Of a stretch of DNA of 40,129 nt, positions 18,030 to 29,440 are shown one piece after another. Origin of the DNA: Comamonadaceae bacterium (GTDB lineage Bacteria > Pseudomonadota > Gammaproteobacteria > Burkholderiales > Burkholderiaceae_C). The notes beneath the pieces were generated by a model. That model was not told the origin of the DNA and made no database searches. It worked only from the letters and a program-made list of their open reading frames with translations. Where the stretch lies: assembly GCA_947373185.1 (NCBI GenBank), contig CANBWP010000022.1, positions 1-40,129 on the forward strand. Direction: 5' to 3'. Each line of letters opens with the position of its first letter. Within the stretch, counting starts at the first letter, position 1. The translations under genes and the position numbers were made by a program.

Positions 18030-19709
18030 ATGGCCCTGAGACACATCAGCCTGCGCGACTTTGTCATTGTTCGCGAACTCGACCTTGACCTGTCTTCTGG
18101 TTTCAGCGTGCTCACAGGCGAAACAGGCGCTGGAAAATCTATTCTCATTGACGCCCTGCAACTGGCCTTGGGTGAACGCTCTGATGCCAGTGTGGTGCGC
18201 GAAGGCGCGTCCCGCTGCGAGGTATCAGCCGAGTTTGACTGTCCTGCCCAAGCCCATGTGGTGCTTGAAGCAGCAGGCTTTGAGGTCACAGACACACTGC
18301 TCTTAAGGCGCAGCGTTGACGCACAAGGCAAAAGCCGCGCATGGGTCAATGGCAGTCAGGCCACAGCCACACAATTGCGCACATTGGGCGAAATGCTCCT
18401 GGACATTCATGGTCAACATGCCTGGCAAAGCCTGACTCGCCCCGAGGCTGTGCGCGGCTTGCTCGATGCCTATGCGGGCCTCAACACCGACGCCTTGCAT
18501 GCAGCCTGGTTCACTTGGCGTCAAGCCCAACAAGTGGTGCAACAAGCGCGCAGCGCCCAAGATTCTTTAAGCCGCGAGCAAGAGCGCTTGGCCTGGCAAA
18601 TTGGCGAACTCGACAAATTAGCGCCCGAACTCGATGAGTGGGACGAGCTCAACACTCAGCACACCCGCTTGTCTCACGCCCAAGCCCTGATCGACGCGGG
18701 CCAACGCGCTGTGAGTGCTTTAGATGGCGAAGACTCTGCCAAATTGGGCAGCATCCAAGGCGCCACCACCTTGTTGACGCAGGCCATCAGCAGCCTGCAA
18801 GACCAAGCGCATGTCGAGCCTGAGTTTCAAAGCATTGCCAACGTGCTGCAGTCAAGCTTGGCGCAGGCCGAAGACGCCGCACACTCCCTGCAAAGCTATT
18901 TGCGAAAAACAGATTTAGACCCTGACCGCTTGAACGAACTGGACCAACGCATGGCGCAGTGGTTGTCGTTGGCGCGCCGTTACAAAAGGCCCCCTGATGA
19001 ACTGGCCAGCTTGCTCGCGGGCTGGAAGCAAGCACTCAAGGACCTCGAGGCCGCCAGCGATTTGCAAGGCCTTGAAGCGCAAGAAAAATCTGCGGCGCAA
19101 GCCTATCAAACCGAAGCCAAGAAGCTCTCGCAACAACGCAAAAAAGCAGCGCCCAAATTGGCACAGGCCGTCACGCAGGCCATGCAAAACTTGGGCATGC
19201 AAGGCGGCCGCTTTGAAGTGGCGTTGTTGGGCCTAGCGCAAGCAGCGCAACATGGCTTAGAAGACATTCAATTTTTGGTGGCGGGTCACGCAGGCAGCAC
19301 GCCACGGCCCGTAGGCAAAGTGGCCTCTGGCGGCGAACTCTCGCGCATCGCGTTGGCCATTGCCGTCACCACCAGTGAACTGGGCGAAGCCGGCACCCTG
19401 ATTTTTGATGAAGTGGACTCAGGTGTGGGCGGCGCTGTGGCCGAAACCGTTGGTCGACTCATGAAGCAATTGGGTCTGCACCGTCAAGTCCTGGCCGTCA
19501 CACATTTGCCCCAAGTAGCCGCCTGCGCTGACCACCATTTGTGGGTCCGTAAAACCAGCGCCAAAGAAGGCGTGAGCAGCAGCGTCACGCCCATTGTTGG
19601 CGAACAACGCGTGACTGAAATTGCACGCATGTTGGGCGGCGAAAAACTCTCGGCAACCACGTTGGCACATGCCCGCGAGATGCTCACCCAATCAATTTCT
19701 GAAGTCTAG
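18030..19709 (+). CDS. recN: DNA repair protein RecN
   Basis: RecN (559 residues) is an SMC-like ATPase for double-strand break repair. Walker A GETGAGKS is near residue 31; the ABC signature [10 protein letters not shown] and Walker [13 protein letters not shown] are in the last third. The middle is helical coiled coil rich in Gln, Ala and Glu. The length is normal. It is spaced 3 nt from nadK and 2 nt from rapZ. No separate LexA box was found before it, unlike in E. coli. Confidence 0.97.
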   Translation: MALRHISLRDFVIVRELDLDLSSGFSVLTGETGAGKSILIDALQLALGERSDASVVREGASRCEVSAEFDCPAQAHVVLEAAGFEVTDTLLLRRSVDAQGKSRAWVNGSQATATQLRTLGEMLLDIHGQHAWQSLTRPEAVRGLLDAYAGLNTDALHAAWFTWRQAQQVVQQARSAQDSLSREQERLAWQIGELDKLAPELDEWDELNTQHTRLSHAQALIDAGQRAVSALDGEDSAKLGSIQGATTLLTQAISSLQDQAHVEPEFQSIANVLQSSLAQAEDAAHSLQSYLRKTDLDPDRLNELDQRMAQWLSLARRYKRPPDELASLLAGWKQALKDLEAASDLQGLEAQEKSAAQAYQTEAKKLSQQRKKAAPKLAQAVTQAMQNLGMQGGRFEVALLGLAQAAQHGLEDIQFLVAGHAGSTPRPVGKVASGGELSRIALAIAVTTSELGEAGTLIFDEVDSGVGGAVAETVGRLMKQLGLHRQVLAVTHLPQVAACADHHLWVRKTSAKEGVSSSVTPIVGEQRVTEIARMLGGEKLSATTLAHAREMLTQSISEV

Positions 19710-19711
19710 GC

Positions 19712-20572
19712 ATGATGGAAATCGTCTTAATCACAGGCATGTCAGGTTCAGGAAAATCAGTGGCGTTGAACGCGCTGGAAGATTCTGGTTTCTATTGCGT
19801 CGACAACTTGCCGCCCGAGTTGCTCATTCCCTTTGCCGAGCTCGAGCACGATCGCAATGAAGCACGTGTGGCCATTGCCATTGATGTGCGCAGCGCCAGC
19901 TCTTTGCCCTTGATGCCTGGGCAACTGGATGTTCTCAAAAGTCTGGGGTTCAAGATCACGTCCATTTACTTGGATGCCTCTTCAGACACGCTGCTTCGCC
20001 GTTACTCAGAAACCAGAAGACGCCATCCTTTGTCGGGACGCAATGCGTCTGAGGGCGAACTGGCGTTGACCGAATCCATTGAGTACGAGCGCGAGCTGCT
20101 GTCCCGATTGCGGGAAACGGCGCACGTGATCGACACCAGTTTTTTGCGCGCACCCCAGTTGCAAAGCTACGTCAAATCTTTGGTCAACTCTTCAGGCGCC
20201 AAACTCACCTTGGTCTTTGAGTCCTTTGGGTTCAAGCGTGGCATTCCCATCGATGCAGACTATGTGTTTGATGTCCGAATGTTGCCCAACCCGCACTACG
20301 AAACAGCCTTGCGCCCCCTCACCGGCAAAGACGAACCTGTGCAAAAGTTTTTAGAAAATTATCCCGACGTCAAGACGATGCAGGGACAGATTCAAACGTT
20401 CATGGAACACTGGTTGCCAGCCCTGGAAAGGGACCACCGCAACTACATCACAGTGGCCATTGGCTGCACGGGCGGGCAGCACCGGTCTGTCTATTTGGTC
20501 GAAAAACTCAGCCAGTATTTCAGCGCCAACTGGCTCACCCTCCAACGTCACAGAGAATTAGACAGCAAGTGA
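19712..20572 (+). CDS. rapZ: RNase adapter / nucleotide-binding protein RapZ
   Basis: RapZ (286 residues) is a P-loop protein that in enterobacteria guides RNase E to the GlmZ small RNA to control amino-sugar synthesis; its role in betaproteobacteria is less clear. Walker A GMSGSGKS is at about 8-15, followed by [34 protein letters not shown] and [16 protein letters not shown] are the family's conserved blocks. The start could be either of two adjacent ATGs (19712 or 19715). Its 3' end overlaps convergent mutY by 25 nt. Confidence 0.95.
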   Translation: MMEIVLITGMSGSGKSVALNALEDSGFYCVDNLPPELLIPFAELEHDRNEARVAIAIDVRSASSLPLMPGQLDVLKSLGFKITSIYLDASSDTLLRRYSETRRRHPLSGRNASEGELALTESIEYERELLSRLRETAHVIDTSFLRAPQLQSYVKSLVNSSGAKLTLVFESFGFKRGIPIDADYVFDVRMLPNPHYETALRPLTGKDEPVQKFLENYPDVKTMQGQIQTFMEHWLPALERDHRNYITVAIGCTGGQHRSVYLVEKLSQYFSANWLTLQRHRELDSK

Positions 20573-21606
20573 CGTACAGGTGTGGGCAAGCCCAACACCG
20601 ACCAATCCCTCTCTGCCCACCATCCGCCTGAGTGTGGGGTGGAGGGCGCCCTCTTCAGCTCGAGTTTGAGCACATGGCAATGCAAATCTTTGTGTGTCAG
20701 CACATGCTTGAAGGTCGGCAGTGCTTGAACCTTTAGCCGCACGCCATGGCCCGGCAGCACCTCTTTCAAGGCCTCTTCTGATGCAAACACAGGCACGCTG
20801 TAAAGGCTGGCCCAGATGCCCTGAGCGGGCCGCTTTTCCAGCCACACCTCGCCTTGTTGGTTGTGCGCCAGTAAGAGCCACAAGACCTCACTGGTGCGTT
20901 TCAGCTTGCGGGTTTTGACTGGGAACTTTTCAGGTTCGCCCAATGCACGCGCCTGACATTCGCCGCTCACCGGGCATACGTCGCACTTGGGTTTGCGCGG
21001 CAAGCAAATCGTGGCACCCAAATCCATCAGTGCTTGCGAGTAGCGCGGCATGGCCGTTTTCAGCTGCTGCGTGGGCAAGGCCTCCTCAGCCATCTGCCAT
21101 AAAGTTTTTTCATTTTTGCTGACTGATAAATCGGCCTCGTATGCCCACACACGTGTCAGCACCCGCTTCACATTGCCATCCATGATGGCCACGCGCTCTG
21201 AAAAACAAAAGGAGGCGACTGCCGCTGCCGTCGACCGGCCGATGCCAGGCAGCGTCATCAAGTCTTGTGCCGTTTGCGGAAAGGCGCCGCCAAAGCGCGT
21301 CATCACATCCTTGGCGCATTGGTGCAAATTGCGTGCGCGGCTGTAATAGCCCAAGCCACTCCACAAGCCCATCACTTGGTCTTGCGGCGCAGCGGCCAAA
21401 TCTGCCACCGCTGGGAAATGTTCCAAAAACTTGGCGTAGTAGGCCAGCACCGTGCTGACCTGCGTTTGCTGCAACATGATTTCTGACAACCACACCCGGT
21501 AGGGGTCTTGGGTGTTTTGCCATGGCAAATGATGCCGACCGTGGCGCTTTTGCCAAGCCACCATGGTTTGCGAAAACGACGCGGGGGCTTTCACAACTTT
21601 TGACAT
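20548..21606 (-). CDS. mutY: A/G-specific adenine glycosylase MutY
   Basis: MutY (352 residues) removes adenine mispaired with 8-oxoguanine. The HhH-GPD core is clear: [20 protein letters not shown] with the catalytic Glu, then [15 protein letters not shown]. The 4Fe-4S loop has the C-x6-C-x2-C-x5-C spacing in [23 protein letters not shown]-like C-terminal domain (about 225-350) recognises 8-oxoG. ATG at 21606 is preferred to a TTG at 21615; it overlaps the mutM end by 16 nt. Confidence 0.97.
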   Translation of the reverse strand: MSKVVKAPASFSQTMVAWQKRHGRHHLPWQNTQDPYRVWLSEIMLQQTQVSTVLAYYAKFLEHFPAVADLAAAPQDQVMGLWSGLGYYSRARNLHQCAKDVMTRFGGAFPQTAQDLMTLPGIGRSTAAAVASFCFSERVAIMDGNVKRVLTRVWAYEADLSVSKNEKTLWQMAEEALPTQQLKTAMPRYSQALMDLGATICLPRKPKCDVCPVSGECQARALGEPEKFPVKTRKLKRTSEVLWLLLAHNQQGEVWLEKRPAQGIWASLYSVPVFASEEALKEVLPGHGVRLKVQALPTFKHVLTHKDLHCHVLKLELKRAPSTPHSGGWWAERDWSVLGLPTPVRHLLSNSL

Positions 21607-22406
21607 ACAGGGCAATAAAACGTGGCGCGTTGACCTTGCACCATGTGCTTGATGGGCGTTTCACAAACACGGCAGGGCAAACCGGTGCGACCATAGACGG
21701 CCGCTTCCAACTGAAAGTACCCTGTCTTGCCTTGGGCGTTGACAAAATCTTTCAAGCTGCTGCCACCCTGCGACACGGCTCTGGCCAGCACCTGACGGAT
21801 GGCCGAATGGAGTTTGGCCACACGGGGGCCGCTTATTTTCTGCGCTTTGACAGTGGGCCGAATACCAGACATGAACAGCGCCTCAGACGCATAGATGTTG
21901 CCCACACCCACCACCACATCGCCGGCCAACAGCACCTGCTTGATGGGCGCCGCTCGCTTTTTCAAACCTTGCTGGAAAAGTTTCAACACAAAGCCGTCGG
22001 TCAAAGGCTCCATGCCCAACTTGCCCAACAACTTCAAAGCGGGCTCATGGTTTTCAGATTCAGACCAGACTACTGCACCAAAGCGACGGGGGTCATGCAA
22101 ACGCAAAACACCTTGCGTGGTAACGAGGTCCATGTGGTCGTGCTTGCCAGCGCTGGCTTGCGTCGGCGCAAAATTCAAGCTCCCCGACATGCCCAAGTGC
22201 AACAGCAACACACCCCGGTCTGTGTCCAGCAACAAGTACTTGCCCCGCCTGCGCACACCCAGCACAGTCTGCCCAACCAAGACAGAAGGCGCCACACCGA
22301 GGGGCCAGCGCAAAGGTTTGCCCATGTTCAGAGCCAAAATGCGCGCACCCGAAATCTGACTGGCAAAACTCAGTCGTGTGACTTCAACTTCTGGCAATTC
22401 GGGCAT
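21591..22406 (-). CDS. mutM: Formamidopyrimidine-DNA glycosylase
   Basis: MutM/Fpg (271 residues) excises 8-oxoguanine and cleaves the abasic site. It starts MPELPEVEV, with Pro2 as catalytic nucleophile and Glu3. [14 protein letters not shown] and [12 protein letters not shown] are conserved. The C-terminal zinc finger reads CRVC...CPVC. It overlaps mutY, making a GO-repair pair. The 76-nt gap to the divergent TPR gene should hold promoters; none is obvious. Confidence 0.97.
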   Translation of the reverse strand: MPELPEVEVTRLSFASQISGARILALNMGKPLRWPLGVAPSVLVGQTVLGVRRRGKYLLLDTDRGVLLLHLGMSGSLNFAPTQASAGKHDHMDLVTTQGVLRLHDPRRFGAVVWSESENHEPALKLLGKLGMEPLTDGFVLKLFQQGLKKRAAPIKQVLLAGDVVVGVGNIYASEALFMSGIRPTVKAQKISGPRVAKLHSAIRQVLARAVSQGGSSLKDFVNAQGKTGYFQLEAAVYGRTGLPCRVCETPIKHMVQGQRATFYCPVCQKL

Positions 22407-22482
22407 GCAATCTACTTCAAAGTCAGGGATTAATTGAGGATTCAGGGCGACCTCAAGACGGCGTGTCGATTATGATGGGTCT

Positions 22483-24183
22483 ATGAAGTACTGGTTTTCT
22501 TCGATTGCATTAGTCTGGGCCGCCACAGGTGTTTGTGCCGAGCCGCCCGTGCAAAACTCAAACCTCAATGCACCTCTGTTTTACCAGCTGCTGCTGGGCG
22601 AGCTCAATGTGCAAGCTGGCGAACCAGGTGCAGCCTTTGCCATTTTGTTAGATGCTGCGCGTAAAACCAAAGACGAAGCTTTGTTCCAACGCGCTACCGA
22701 ATTGGCCCTCCAGGCTCGATCAGGTGAAGCCGCACTTCAAGCCGCTAAAAACTGGAAGACCAGTCTGCCTGAGTCCTTGGAGGCCAACCGTTACATCCTT
22801 CAAATTTTGTTGGCCTTGAACCGGGTTGAAGAAGCTGGTCGCGCCCTTAAAAACAGCATGACCGAGTTGCCCCTCAAAGAGCAATCGGCCGCCATCGGCT
22901 CCATTCCTCGCGTGTTCAGCCGCGTGCAAGACAAAAACTTTGCCGCCAAAGTGGTGGAACAAGCCCTGTCGCCGGCCGTTCAGAATCCTGAAACAGCGGG
23001 TTCCGCATGGACGACGATTGGCCGCATGAAACGCGATGCGGGCGACATTCAAGGGGCGGCCGAAGCTGCCCGCGCAGGTCACGCGGCGAACCGTGTTTCG
23101 CCTGGCCCCATCATGTTGGCCATGAGCCTGTTGGGTTTTGTGCCCAACGAAGTCCAGCCCCTGATTTCGCAGTACATGGCTGGCGACGCATTGCCAGACT
23201 TGCGCTTGGGCTATGCCCGCACCTTGATTGACTTGAATGACATGCAAACCGCGTTGCTTCAACTGAAGCAGCTCACACAACAGCACCCTGAATTTGCGCC
23301 GGGTTGGCTGTTCTTGGGCCTTTTGCAAACCGACTTGTCCCAAGTCTTGCAGGCAGAGCAATCGCTCAAACACTACTTGGACATGGCCGATCAAAATCCA
23401 GACCCCGATTTGTCGGGCGGCCAATCTGAAGCCTATTTGGCCTTGTCGCAAATGGCCCAAAAACAAGGCCTGTGGGCACAAGCCGATGAATGGCTCTCGC
23501 GCATTCCGCCCGAAGCCGACCCCCTGAAGGTGGCCACTCGGCGCGCCGCCCTGCTGGCGCAACAAGGCCGCAAAGCGGACGCCCTCAAAGTATTAGAGCA
23601 AGTCAAGGTCAGCTCGCCCCAAGAGGGTCGACTCAAGGCTTTGGCCTTGTCGCAATGGTTGAGAGACGACAAACAAATTTCGGCAGCATTGAGCACCATG
23701 GAAGAAGCCTTGGCCAAGTTTCCAGCCGACACCGAGCTTCAATCTGAATTGGCCATGCTGTGCGAAAAACTAGGTCGCTTTGAACAAATGGAAAACTTGT
23801 TGCGCGGCATCATGAAAGCCAAGCCGACAGATCCTCACGCATTCAATGCGCTAGGCTACTCCTTGGCTGACCGCAAAGTGCGCTTGAATGAAGCACGCGA
23901 ATTGATCTTGAAAGCCATTCAATTGGCCCCACGCGACCCGTTCATCCAAGACAGCCTGGGTTGGCTTGAATACCGCTCGGGCAACCTGAGCGAAGCCATT
24001 CGCATTTTGGAGGCCGCCTTCAAAGAACGTCCTGATGCAGAAATCGCGGCACATTTGGGCGAGGTTTATTGGACGGATGGCAAGCAGGACAAAGCCGGCG
24101 CCATTTGGCGCGAAGGTCTGATGCTCAAATCAGACAACGAAACGCTGCTTGAGACGCTCAAGCTTTTCAACTTCAAACCTTGA
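22483..24183 (+). CDS. Tetratricopeptide-repeat periplasmic protein
   Basis: This 566-residue protein starts with a signal peptide (MKYWFSSIALVWAATGVCA, probable cleavage before Glu20), so it should be exported to the periplasm. The rest is helical with several TPR-like units; clear ones are near the C-terminus: PHAFNALGYSLADRKVRLNE, FIQDSLGWLEYRSGNLSEAI and AEIAAHLGEVYWTDGKQDKA. TPR arrays scaffold protein contacts; the partner is unknown. It lies upstream of lolB and ispE, with its stop next to lolB, an arrangement common in Burkholderiales that hints at an envelope role. Confidence 0.88.
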   Translation: MKYWFSSIALVWAATGVCAEPPVQNSNLNAPLFYQLLLGELNVQAGEPGAAFAILLDAARKTKDEALFQRATELALQARSGEAALQAAKNWKTSLPESLEANRYILQILLALNRVEEAGRALKNSMTELPLKEQSAAIGSIPRVFSRVQDKNFAAKVVEQALSPAVQNPETAGSAWTTIGRMKRDAGDIQGAAEAARAGHAANRVSPGPIMLAMSLLGFVPNEVQPLISQYMAGDALPDLRLGYARTLIDLNDMQTALLQLKQLTQQHPEFAPGWLFLGLLQTDLSQVLQAEQSLKHYLDMADQNPDPDLSGGQSEAYLALSQMAQKQGLWAQADEWLSRIPPEADPLKVATRRAALLAQQGRKADALKVLEQVKVSSPQEGRLKALALSQWLRDDKQISAALSTMEEALAKFPADTELQSELAMLCEKLGRFEQMENLLRGIMKAKPTDPHAFNALGYSLADRKVRLNEARELILKAIQLAPRDPFIQDSLGWLEYRSGNLSEAIRILEAAFKERPDAEIAAHLGEVYWTDGKQDKAGAIWREGLMLKSDNETLLETLKLFNFKP

Positions 24184-24191
24184 GCCTTGGC

Positions 24192-24749
24192 ATGTCAAGT
24201 GACTGCATGACACGCATGCACAGCTGGTGCAACACACTCAGCATCAGTTTGGTTTTGGCCCTTGCCGGATGTGCTTCGATGCCAACGCCGCAGCTCAACA
24301 CGGCGCCTGTTGCCTCGCTTCATGCTGCGGCCCTTGAGTCAGAAAAGCCTGCGACCGAATTGCGGTCGGGCCGATTTGCATTGCAAATTGACACACAGCC
24401 GCCCCAATCTTTTTTGTCATCGTTTGACTTGAGCGGTGGCTGGCCCGATGGCATCTTGACCATCTACAACCCGCTGGGGATGCAAATGGCCCGCGTGGAA
24501 TGGACCGCCCAAAGTGCACGCCTCGTACAAGGCCAGCAAACCCGTGAAGCCGCCAGCCTCGACAAACTCATTTTTCAACTGACCGGCACCACCATTCCCA
24601 CAGCCGCTTTGATCGATTGGCTCAGCGGCAAACCAACCCCAGCAGAAGGCTGGAATGTGGACGTCAGCGAATGGCATTCACACCGCTTGGTCTTGGAGCG
24701 CGTCATGCCTGCGCCGCGCACAGTGCTTCGCATTGCCTTTGAATCATGA
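24192..24749 (+). CDS. lolB: Outer-membrane lipoprotein assembly protein LolB
   Basis: LolB (185 residues) accepts lipoproteins from LolA and inserts them into the outer membrane. A lipoprotein signal ends LVLALAGCASM, with Cys the lipidation site. RSGRFALQ, SSFDLSGGWPDGILTIYNPLG and SLDKLIFQLTG fit LolB. The start is uncertain: ATG codons at 24192, 24207 and 24216 all give workable signal peptides and none has a clear Shine-Dalgarno. Its stop overlaps the ispE ATG as ATGA. Confidence 0.82.
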   Translation: MSSDCMTRMHSWCNTLSISLVLALAGCASMPTPQLNTAPVASLHAAALESEKPATELRSGRFALQIDTQPPQSFLSSFDLSGGWPDGILTIYNPLGMQMARVEWTAQSARLVQGQQTREAASLDKLIFQLTGTTIPTAALIDWLSGKPTPAEGWNVDVSEWHSHRLVLERVMPAPRTVLRIAFES

Positions 24750-25624
24750 CCTCTGTGCACCACGTCTTGGCGCCCGCCAAACTCAATTTATTCCTGCACA
24801 TCACAGGGCGGCGCGAAGACGGCTACCACTTGCTTCAATCGGCGTTCATGCTGATTGATTGGTACGACACGTTGCACTTTGATGTTCGCACTGATGGACA
24901 CATCAGTCGGGAAGATCTGACCACACCGCTACCGCCAGACGATCTGATCACTCGTGCGGCGCGTCTCTTGCAGTCCGCCACAGGCACGCCGTTGGGTGCA
25001 CACATCGCCATTGAAAAATCCATTCCTGCGCAAGCGGGCATGGGCGGCGGCTCTTCTGATGCGGCCTCCTGCTTATTGGCCCTGAATAAGTTGTGGGGAC
25101 TGAAACTGTCCGTCCATCAACTGGCCGCTTTGGGTCTGCAACTGGGCGCCGATGTCCCCTTTTTTTTAAGGGGCGACAACGCTTGGGTCGAGGGCGTCGG
25201 CGAGAAAATCACGCCCATTTCATTGCCGCCAGCCCAGTTTGTGGTGGTCAAACCAGCTGAAGGTCTAGAAACAGGCAAAATTTTTGGTTCGGAGTCCTTA
25301 AAGCGCGATACAAAGCCTGCTACAATTTCGCTCTTTGCAGCAGACCCGTATGGCTTTGGCCACAACGACCTGCAACCAGTGGCCCAGTGCCTCTGCCCCC
25401 AAATCAGCGAAGCAATGGAATGGCTTGAAACAGCCAGACTCAAGCAAGCTGTTGTCAAAGGCAGAATGACGGGCTCCGGGAGTGCAGTGTTTGCGCAAGT
25501 GCCACGCGGCACGGATTTAAGTCAAATGCCTTTAGTTCCAGCAACTTGGCAAAATTGGAAAATTCGAATGTGTGGCAATTTGGAAGTTCATCCCCAAAAG
25601 GGTTGGGCGTCCAGCGACGATTGA
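24746..25624 (+). CDS. ispE: 4-diphosphocytidyl-2-C-methyl-D-erythritol kinase
   Basis: IspE (292 residues) is the GHMP-family kinase of the MEP isoprenoid pathway, which feeds carotenoid and phytyl synthesis by CrtE among others. LAPAKLNLFLHI near the start, DGYHLLQS, and the ATP-binding PAQAGMGGGSSDAAS are diagnostic; GSGSAVFAQ closes the fold. It is coupled to lolB by ATGA and followed by tRNA-Gln after 41 nt. Confidence 0.96.
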   Translation: MTSVHHVLAPAKLNLFLHITGRREDGYHLLQSAFMLIDWYDTLHFDVRTDGHISREDLTTPLPPDDLITRAARLLQSATGTPLGAHIAIEKSIPAQAGMGGGSSDAASCLLALNKLWGLKLSVHQLAALGLQLGADVPFFLRGDNAWVEGVGEKITPISLPPAQFVVVKPAEGLETGKIFGSESLKRDTKPATISLFAADPYGFGHNDLQPVAQCLCPQISEAMEWLETARLKQAVVKGRMTGSGSAVFAQVPRGTDLSQMPLVPATWQNWKIRMCGNLEVHPQKGWASSDD

Positions 25625-25665
25625 TCGGTCGCTAGCTCTAGATTTCTAAAGCTGGCAACCCGTGT

Positions 25666-25742
25666 AGGGGAGTCGCCAAGTTGGTTAAGGCACCGGATTT
25701 TGATTCCGGCATGCGAAGGTTCGAGTCCTTCTTCCCCTGCCA
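25666..25742 (+). tRNA. tRNA-Gln (anticodon TTG)
   Basis: A complete 77-nt cloverleaf with encoded CCA. The acceptor stem AGGGGAG pairs with TTCCCCT (one G-U). The anticodon arm CCGGA-TTTTGAT-TCCGG gives anticodon TTG, reading CAA. The T-arm is GAAGG-TTCGAGT-CCTTC. Its place between ispE and prs is typical for betaproteobacteria. Confidence 0.97.
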
Positions 25743-25752
25743 AATGATTCAT

Positions 25753-25779
25753 GTGCAGTCATCCTCAAAATGACTGCAC
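25753..25779 (+). other. Stem-loop downstream of tRNA-Gln
   Basis: A 10-bp perfect stem (25753-25762 with 25770-25779) closes a 7-nt loop, 10 nt after the tRNA CCA. A second, shorter stem GCGCG/CGCGC follows at 25791-25806. There is no strong T-run, so it may aid 3' processing or partial termination. The remainder of the 124-nt gap to prs shows no further signal. Confidence 0.55.
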
Positions 25780-25866
25780 CATGTTTCAAGGCGCGTTGAT
25801 TCGCGCAGTGATAGATATTTATGCGGTCACACGCATCGGCCCATCATTGATCTCGCTGAGAAGCTC

Positions 25867-26844
25867 ATGCAGCCATCCAACACAAATTCAAATTCAGACT
25901 TCATGGTCTTTACCGGCAACGCCAACCCTGTTTTGGCCGCCGAAGTCGCCTATGAACTGGACATCTCTCTTGGCTTGGCAGATGTGGGGCGCTTTTCCGA
26001 TGGAGAAGTTACCGTCGAGCTGAAGCAAAACGTGCGCGCACGCGATGTGTTCGTGATTCAGTCCACTTGCGCGCCCACCAACGAAAACCTGATGGAACTG
26101 CTGATCATGGTCGACGCGCTTAAGCGCGCCTCGGCAGGTCGCATCAGCGCCATCATTCCTTACTTCGGCTATGCCCGCCAAGACCGTCGCCCACGCTCTA
26201 CGCGTGTGCCCATCACGGCCAAAGTGGTTGCCAACATGCTTCAAGCTGTGGGTGTCAATCACGTCCTGACCATGGACTTGCACGCCGACCAAATTCAAGG
26301 CTTCTTCGACATTCCCGTCGACAACATTTACGCTTCCCCCGTGCTCTTGGGCGACTTGCGCCAAAAGAATTACGAAGACCTCATTGTGGTCTCGCCCGAC
26401 GTCGGTGGTGTGGTTCGTGCTCGCGCATTGGCCAAACAACTCAACTGCGATTTGGCCATCATTGACAAGCGCCGTCCCAAGGCCAACGTCAGCGAAGTGA
26501 TGCACGTCATCGGCGAAATCGAAGGCCGCAACTGCGTCATCATGGACGACATGATTGACACCGCAGGCACCCTGGTCAAAGCCGCTGAAGTTTTGAAAGC
26601 CCGAGGCGCCAAAAAAGTCTACGCTTATTGCACGCACCCCATTTTCTCGGGCCCCGCCATTGACCGCATTGCCAAAGGCGACGCCCTCGATGAAGTGGTG
26701 GTGACCAACACCATTCCCTTGTCGCAGTCTGCTGCGGCCTGCCCCAAAATTCGCCAACTCACTGTGGCACCGCTCTTGGCCAACACCATTCAGCGCATTG
26801 CCAACGGCGAGTCGGTCATGAGTTTGTTCTCTGATCAAGACTGA
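25867..26844 (+). CDS. prs: Ribose-phosphate pyrophosphokinase (PRPP synthetase)
   Basis: Prs (325 residues) makes PRPP for purines, pyrimidines, NAD, His and Trp. [22 protein letters not shown] and [11 protein letters not shown] are family blocks; the Mg/PRPP-binding region is [15 protein letters not shown], and [16 protein letters not shown] is the PRPP loop. The length is slightly above the usual 315 because of a short N-terminal extension ([11 protein letters not shown]). A Rho-independent terminator follows. Confidence 0.97.
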   Translation: MQPSNTNSNSDFMVFTGNANPVLAAEVAYELDISLGLADVGRFSDGEVTVELKQNVRARDVFVIQSTCAPTNENLMELLIMVDALKRASAGRISAIIPYFGYARQDRRPRSTRVPITAKVVANMLQAVGVNHVLTMDLHADQIQGFFDIPVDNIYASPVLLGDLRQKNYEDLIVVSPDVGGVVRARALAKQLNCDLAIIDKRRPKANVSEVMHVIGEIEGRNCVIMDDMIDTAGTLVKAAEVLKARGAKKVYAYCTHPIFSGPAIDRIAKGDALDEVVVTNTIPLSQSAAACPKIRQLTVAPLLANTIQRIANGESVMSLFSDQD

Positions 26845-26860
26845 TCTAGAACATCAATGT

Positions 26861-26884
26861 GGCTTGCTGATTGGCAAGCCTTTT
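26861..26884 (+). terminator. Rho-independent terminator after prs
   Basis: GGCTTGC (26861-26867), loop TGATTG, GCAAGCC (26874-26880), then TTTT. A 7-bp perfect stem placed 16 nt after the prs stop. Part of transcription could read through to rplY. Confidence 0.8.
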
Positions 26885-26931
26885 AAAAACAGAGTCGCAC
26901 TGGTCGCGGTCGGCTCATCTTGGAGTTAGTT

Positions 26932-27555
26932 ATGAAATTTGTCGCTTTTGAGCGCTCTATGCAAGGTACGGGTGCGAGCCGCCGTCTGCGCAATTCAGGT
27001 CGTACACCTGGTATTGTTTACGGCGGTGTGGATCAACAACCCGAATTGGTCGAACTCGACCACAATGCCCTGTGGCACGCCCTGAAAAAAGAAGCTTTCC
27101 ACGCAAGCATCTTGGACATGGAACTGAACGGTAAAGAAACCAAAGTGTTGCTCCGTGACTTCCAAATGCACCCCTACAAACAATTGGTTTTGCACATCGA
27201 CTTCCAACGTGTCGATGCCAAAACCACTTTGAACCGTAAAGTGCCTTTCCACTACTCTGGCGAAGAAACATCTCCCGCCGTGAAAGTGGACGCCTGCTTG
27301 ATCAACCACGTGATGAACGAATTGGAAATCACCTGCTTGCCAGCTGACTTGCCAGAAGCCATCAACGTTGATTTGTCTGGTTTGAAGAAAGGTGTTTCAT
27401 TGCACCTGGCCGACATCACATTGCCCAAGGGCGTCAAAGCAGTCACACACGGTAAGAAAAACCCCGTGTTGGTGTCTGTGGTGGCTCCCGCTGCTGAAGA
27501 AGCGCCTGCTGAAGCTGCAGCACCTGCTGCTGACGCTAAAGGCAAGAAGAAGTAA
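26932..27555 (+). CDS. rplY: 50S ribosomal protein L25, CTC-type long form
   Basis: The 207-residue bL25 binds 5S rRNA. It starts [20 protein letters not shown], and TPGIVYGG and [21 protein letters not shown] fit the L25 domain (about 1-95). A C-terminal CTC/TL5 domain (about 96-185) follows, then an Ala/Glu-rich tail ending KGKKK. ATG at 26932 has TGGAG about 6 nt upstream. The long form is usual in proteobacteria outside the enterics. Confidence 0.96.
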   Translation: MKFVAFERSMQGTGASRRLRNSGRTPGIVYGGVDQQPELVELDHNALWHALKKEAFHASILDMELNGKETKVLLRDFQMHPYKQLVLHIDFQRVDAKTTLNRKVPFHYSGEETSPAVKVDACLINHVMNELEITCLPADLPEAINVDLSGLKKGVSLHLADITLPKGVKAVTHGKKNPVLVSVVAPAAEEAPAEAAAPAADAKGKKK

Positions 27556-27588
27556 TTCTTCGCACGCTTTCAACACTTTTTGTGTTTC

Positions 27589-27622
27589 AAACAACCCGCC
27601 TTGTGCGGGTTGTTTTGTTTTT
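27589..27622 (+). terminator. Rho-independent terminator after rplY
   Basis: An 11-bp stem, AAACAACCCGC-type (27589-27599) with GCGGGTTGTTT-type (27605-27615), closes a 5-nt loop and is followed by a T-rich tract to 27622. It lies just before the pth ATG, so pth needs its own promoter or readthrough. Confidence 0.88.
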
Positions 27623-27632
27623 ATACTCACAC

Positions 27633-28241
27633 ATGATCAAACTGTTTGTTGGCTTGGGCAACCCAGGCGCCGAATACGAGGACACCCGCCACAACGCTGG
27701 TTTTTGGTGGATCGACGCCTTGGCACGCGAACTCAATGCCAACCTGGTTCCCGACAAAAGTTATTTCGCCAAAGTGGCGCGCACCCAAGTCAAAGGGCAA
27801 ACCATTTGGTTGCTAGAGCCTCAGACCTTCATGAACTTGTCAGGCAAGTCTGTGGGCGCTCTGGCCAAATTTTTCAAAATTGCACCCCAAGAAATTTTGG
27901 TGGTGCACGATGAACTCGATGTGGTGCCAGGCCAGGCCAAGTTGAAGTTTGGCGGCAGCCATGCCGGCCACAACGGGCTGCGCGACATTCACGCCCAATT
28001 GGGTACGGGCGACTATTGGCGCTTGCGTTTGGGCATTGGTCACCCTGGCGCCAAATCAGAAGTGGCCAATTGGGTGCTGAAAAAGCCCATGGCCGAACAA
28101 CGCGATTTGATTCACGAGAGCATTGCACGCTCGGTCAAAGCGGCTGATTTGCTGATGGAGGGCAACATGGAAAAAGCCATGGTGCAAATTCACACCAGCA
28201 AACCACCCCGTCCCAAGCCACCCCGCCCTGAAGGGGTTTAA
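27633..28241 (+). CDS. pth: Peptidyl-tRNA hydrolase
   Basis: Pth (202 residues) frees tRNA from dropped-off peptidyl-t[23 protein letters not shown] has the catalytic His, and [25 protein letters not shown] and [13 protein letters not shown] are family blocks. ATG at 27633 is chosen over an in-frame upstream start that would overlap the rplY terminator. A Pro/Arg/Lys-rich tail ends the protein. It is convergent with the ferredoxin gene, 18 nt apart. Confidence 0.97.
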   Translation: MIKLFVGLGNPGAEYEDTRHNAGFWWIDALARELNANLVPDKSYFAKVARTQVKGQTIWLLEPQTFMNLSGKSVGALAKFFKIAPQEILVVHDELDVVPGQAKLKFGGSHAGHNGLRDIHAQLGTGDYWRLRLGIGHPGAKSEVANWVLKKPMAEQRDLIHESIARSVKAADLLMEGNMEKAMVQIHTSKPPRPKPPRPEGV

Positions 28242-28259
28242 AGACCGCGGCCCCTGCCT

Positions 28260-29436
<1,177 letters not shown>

Positions 29437-29440
<4 letters not shown>

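Noticed and set aside
17990..18040. LexA box upstream of recN
   Set aside because: No CTG-N10-CAG palindrome is seen, and recN is only 3 nt after nadK, so it is read from the nadK promoter.
25894..26838. 314-codon minus-strand frame opposite prs
   Set aside because: Fully antisense to a certain prs gene, with no recognisable motif.
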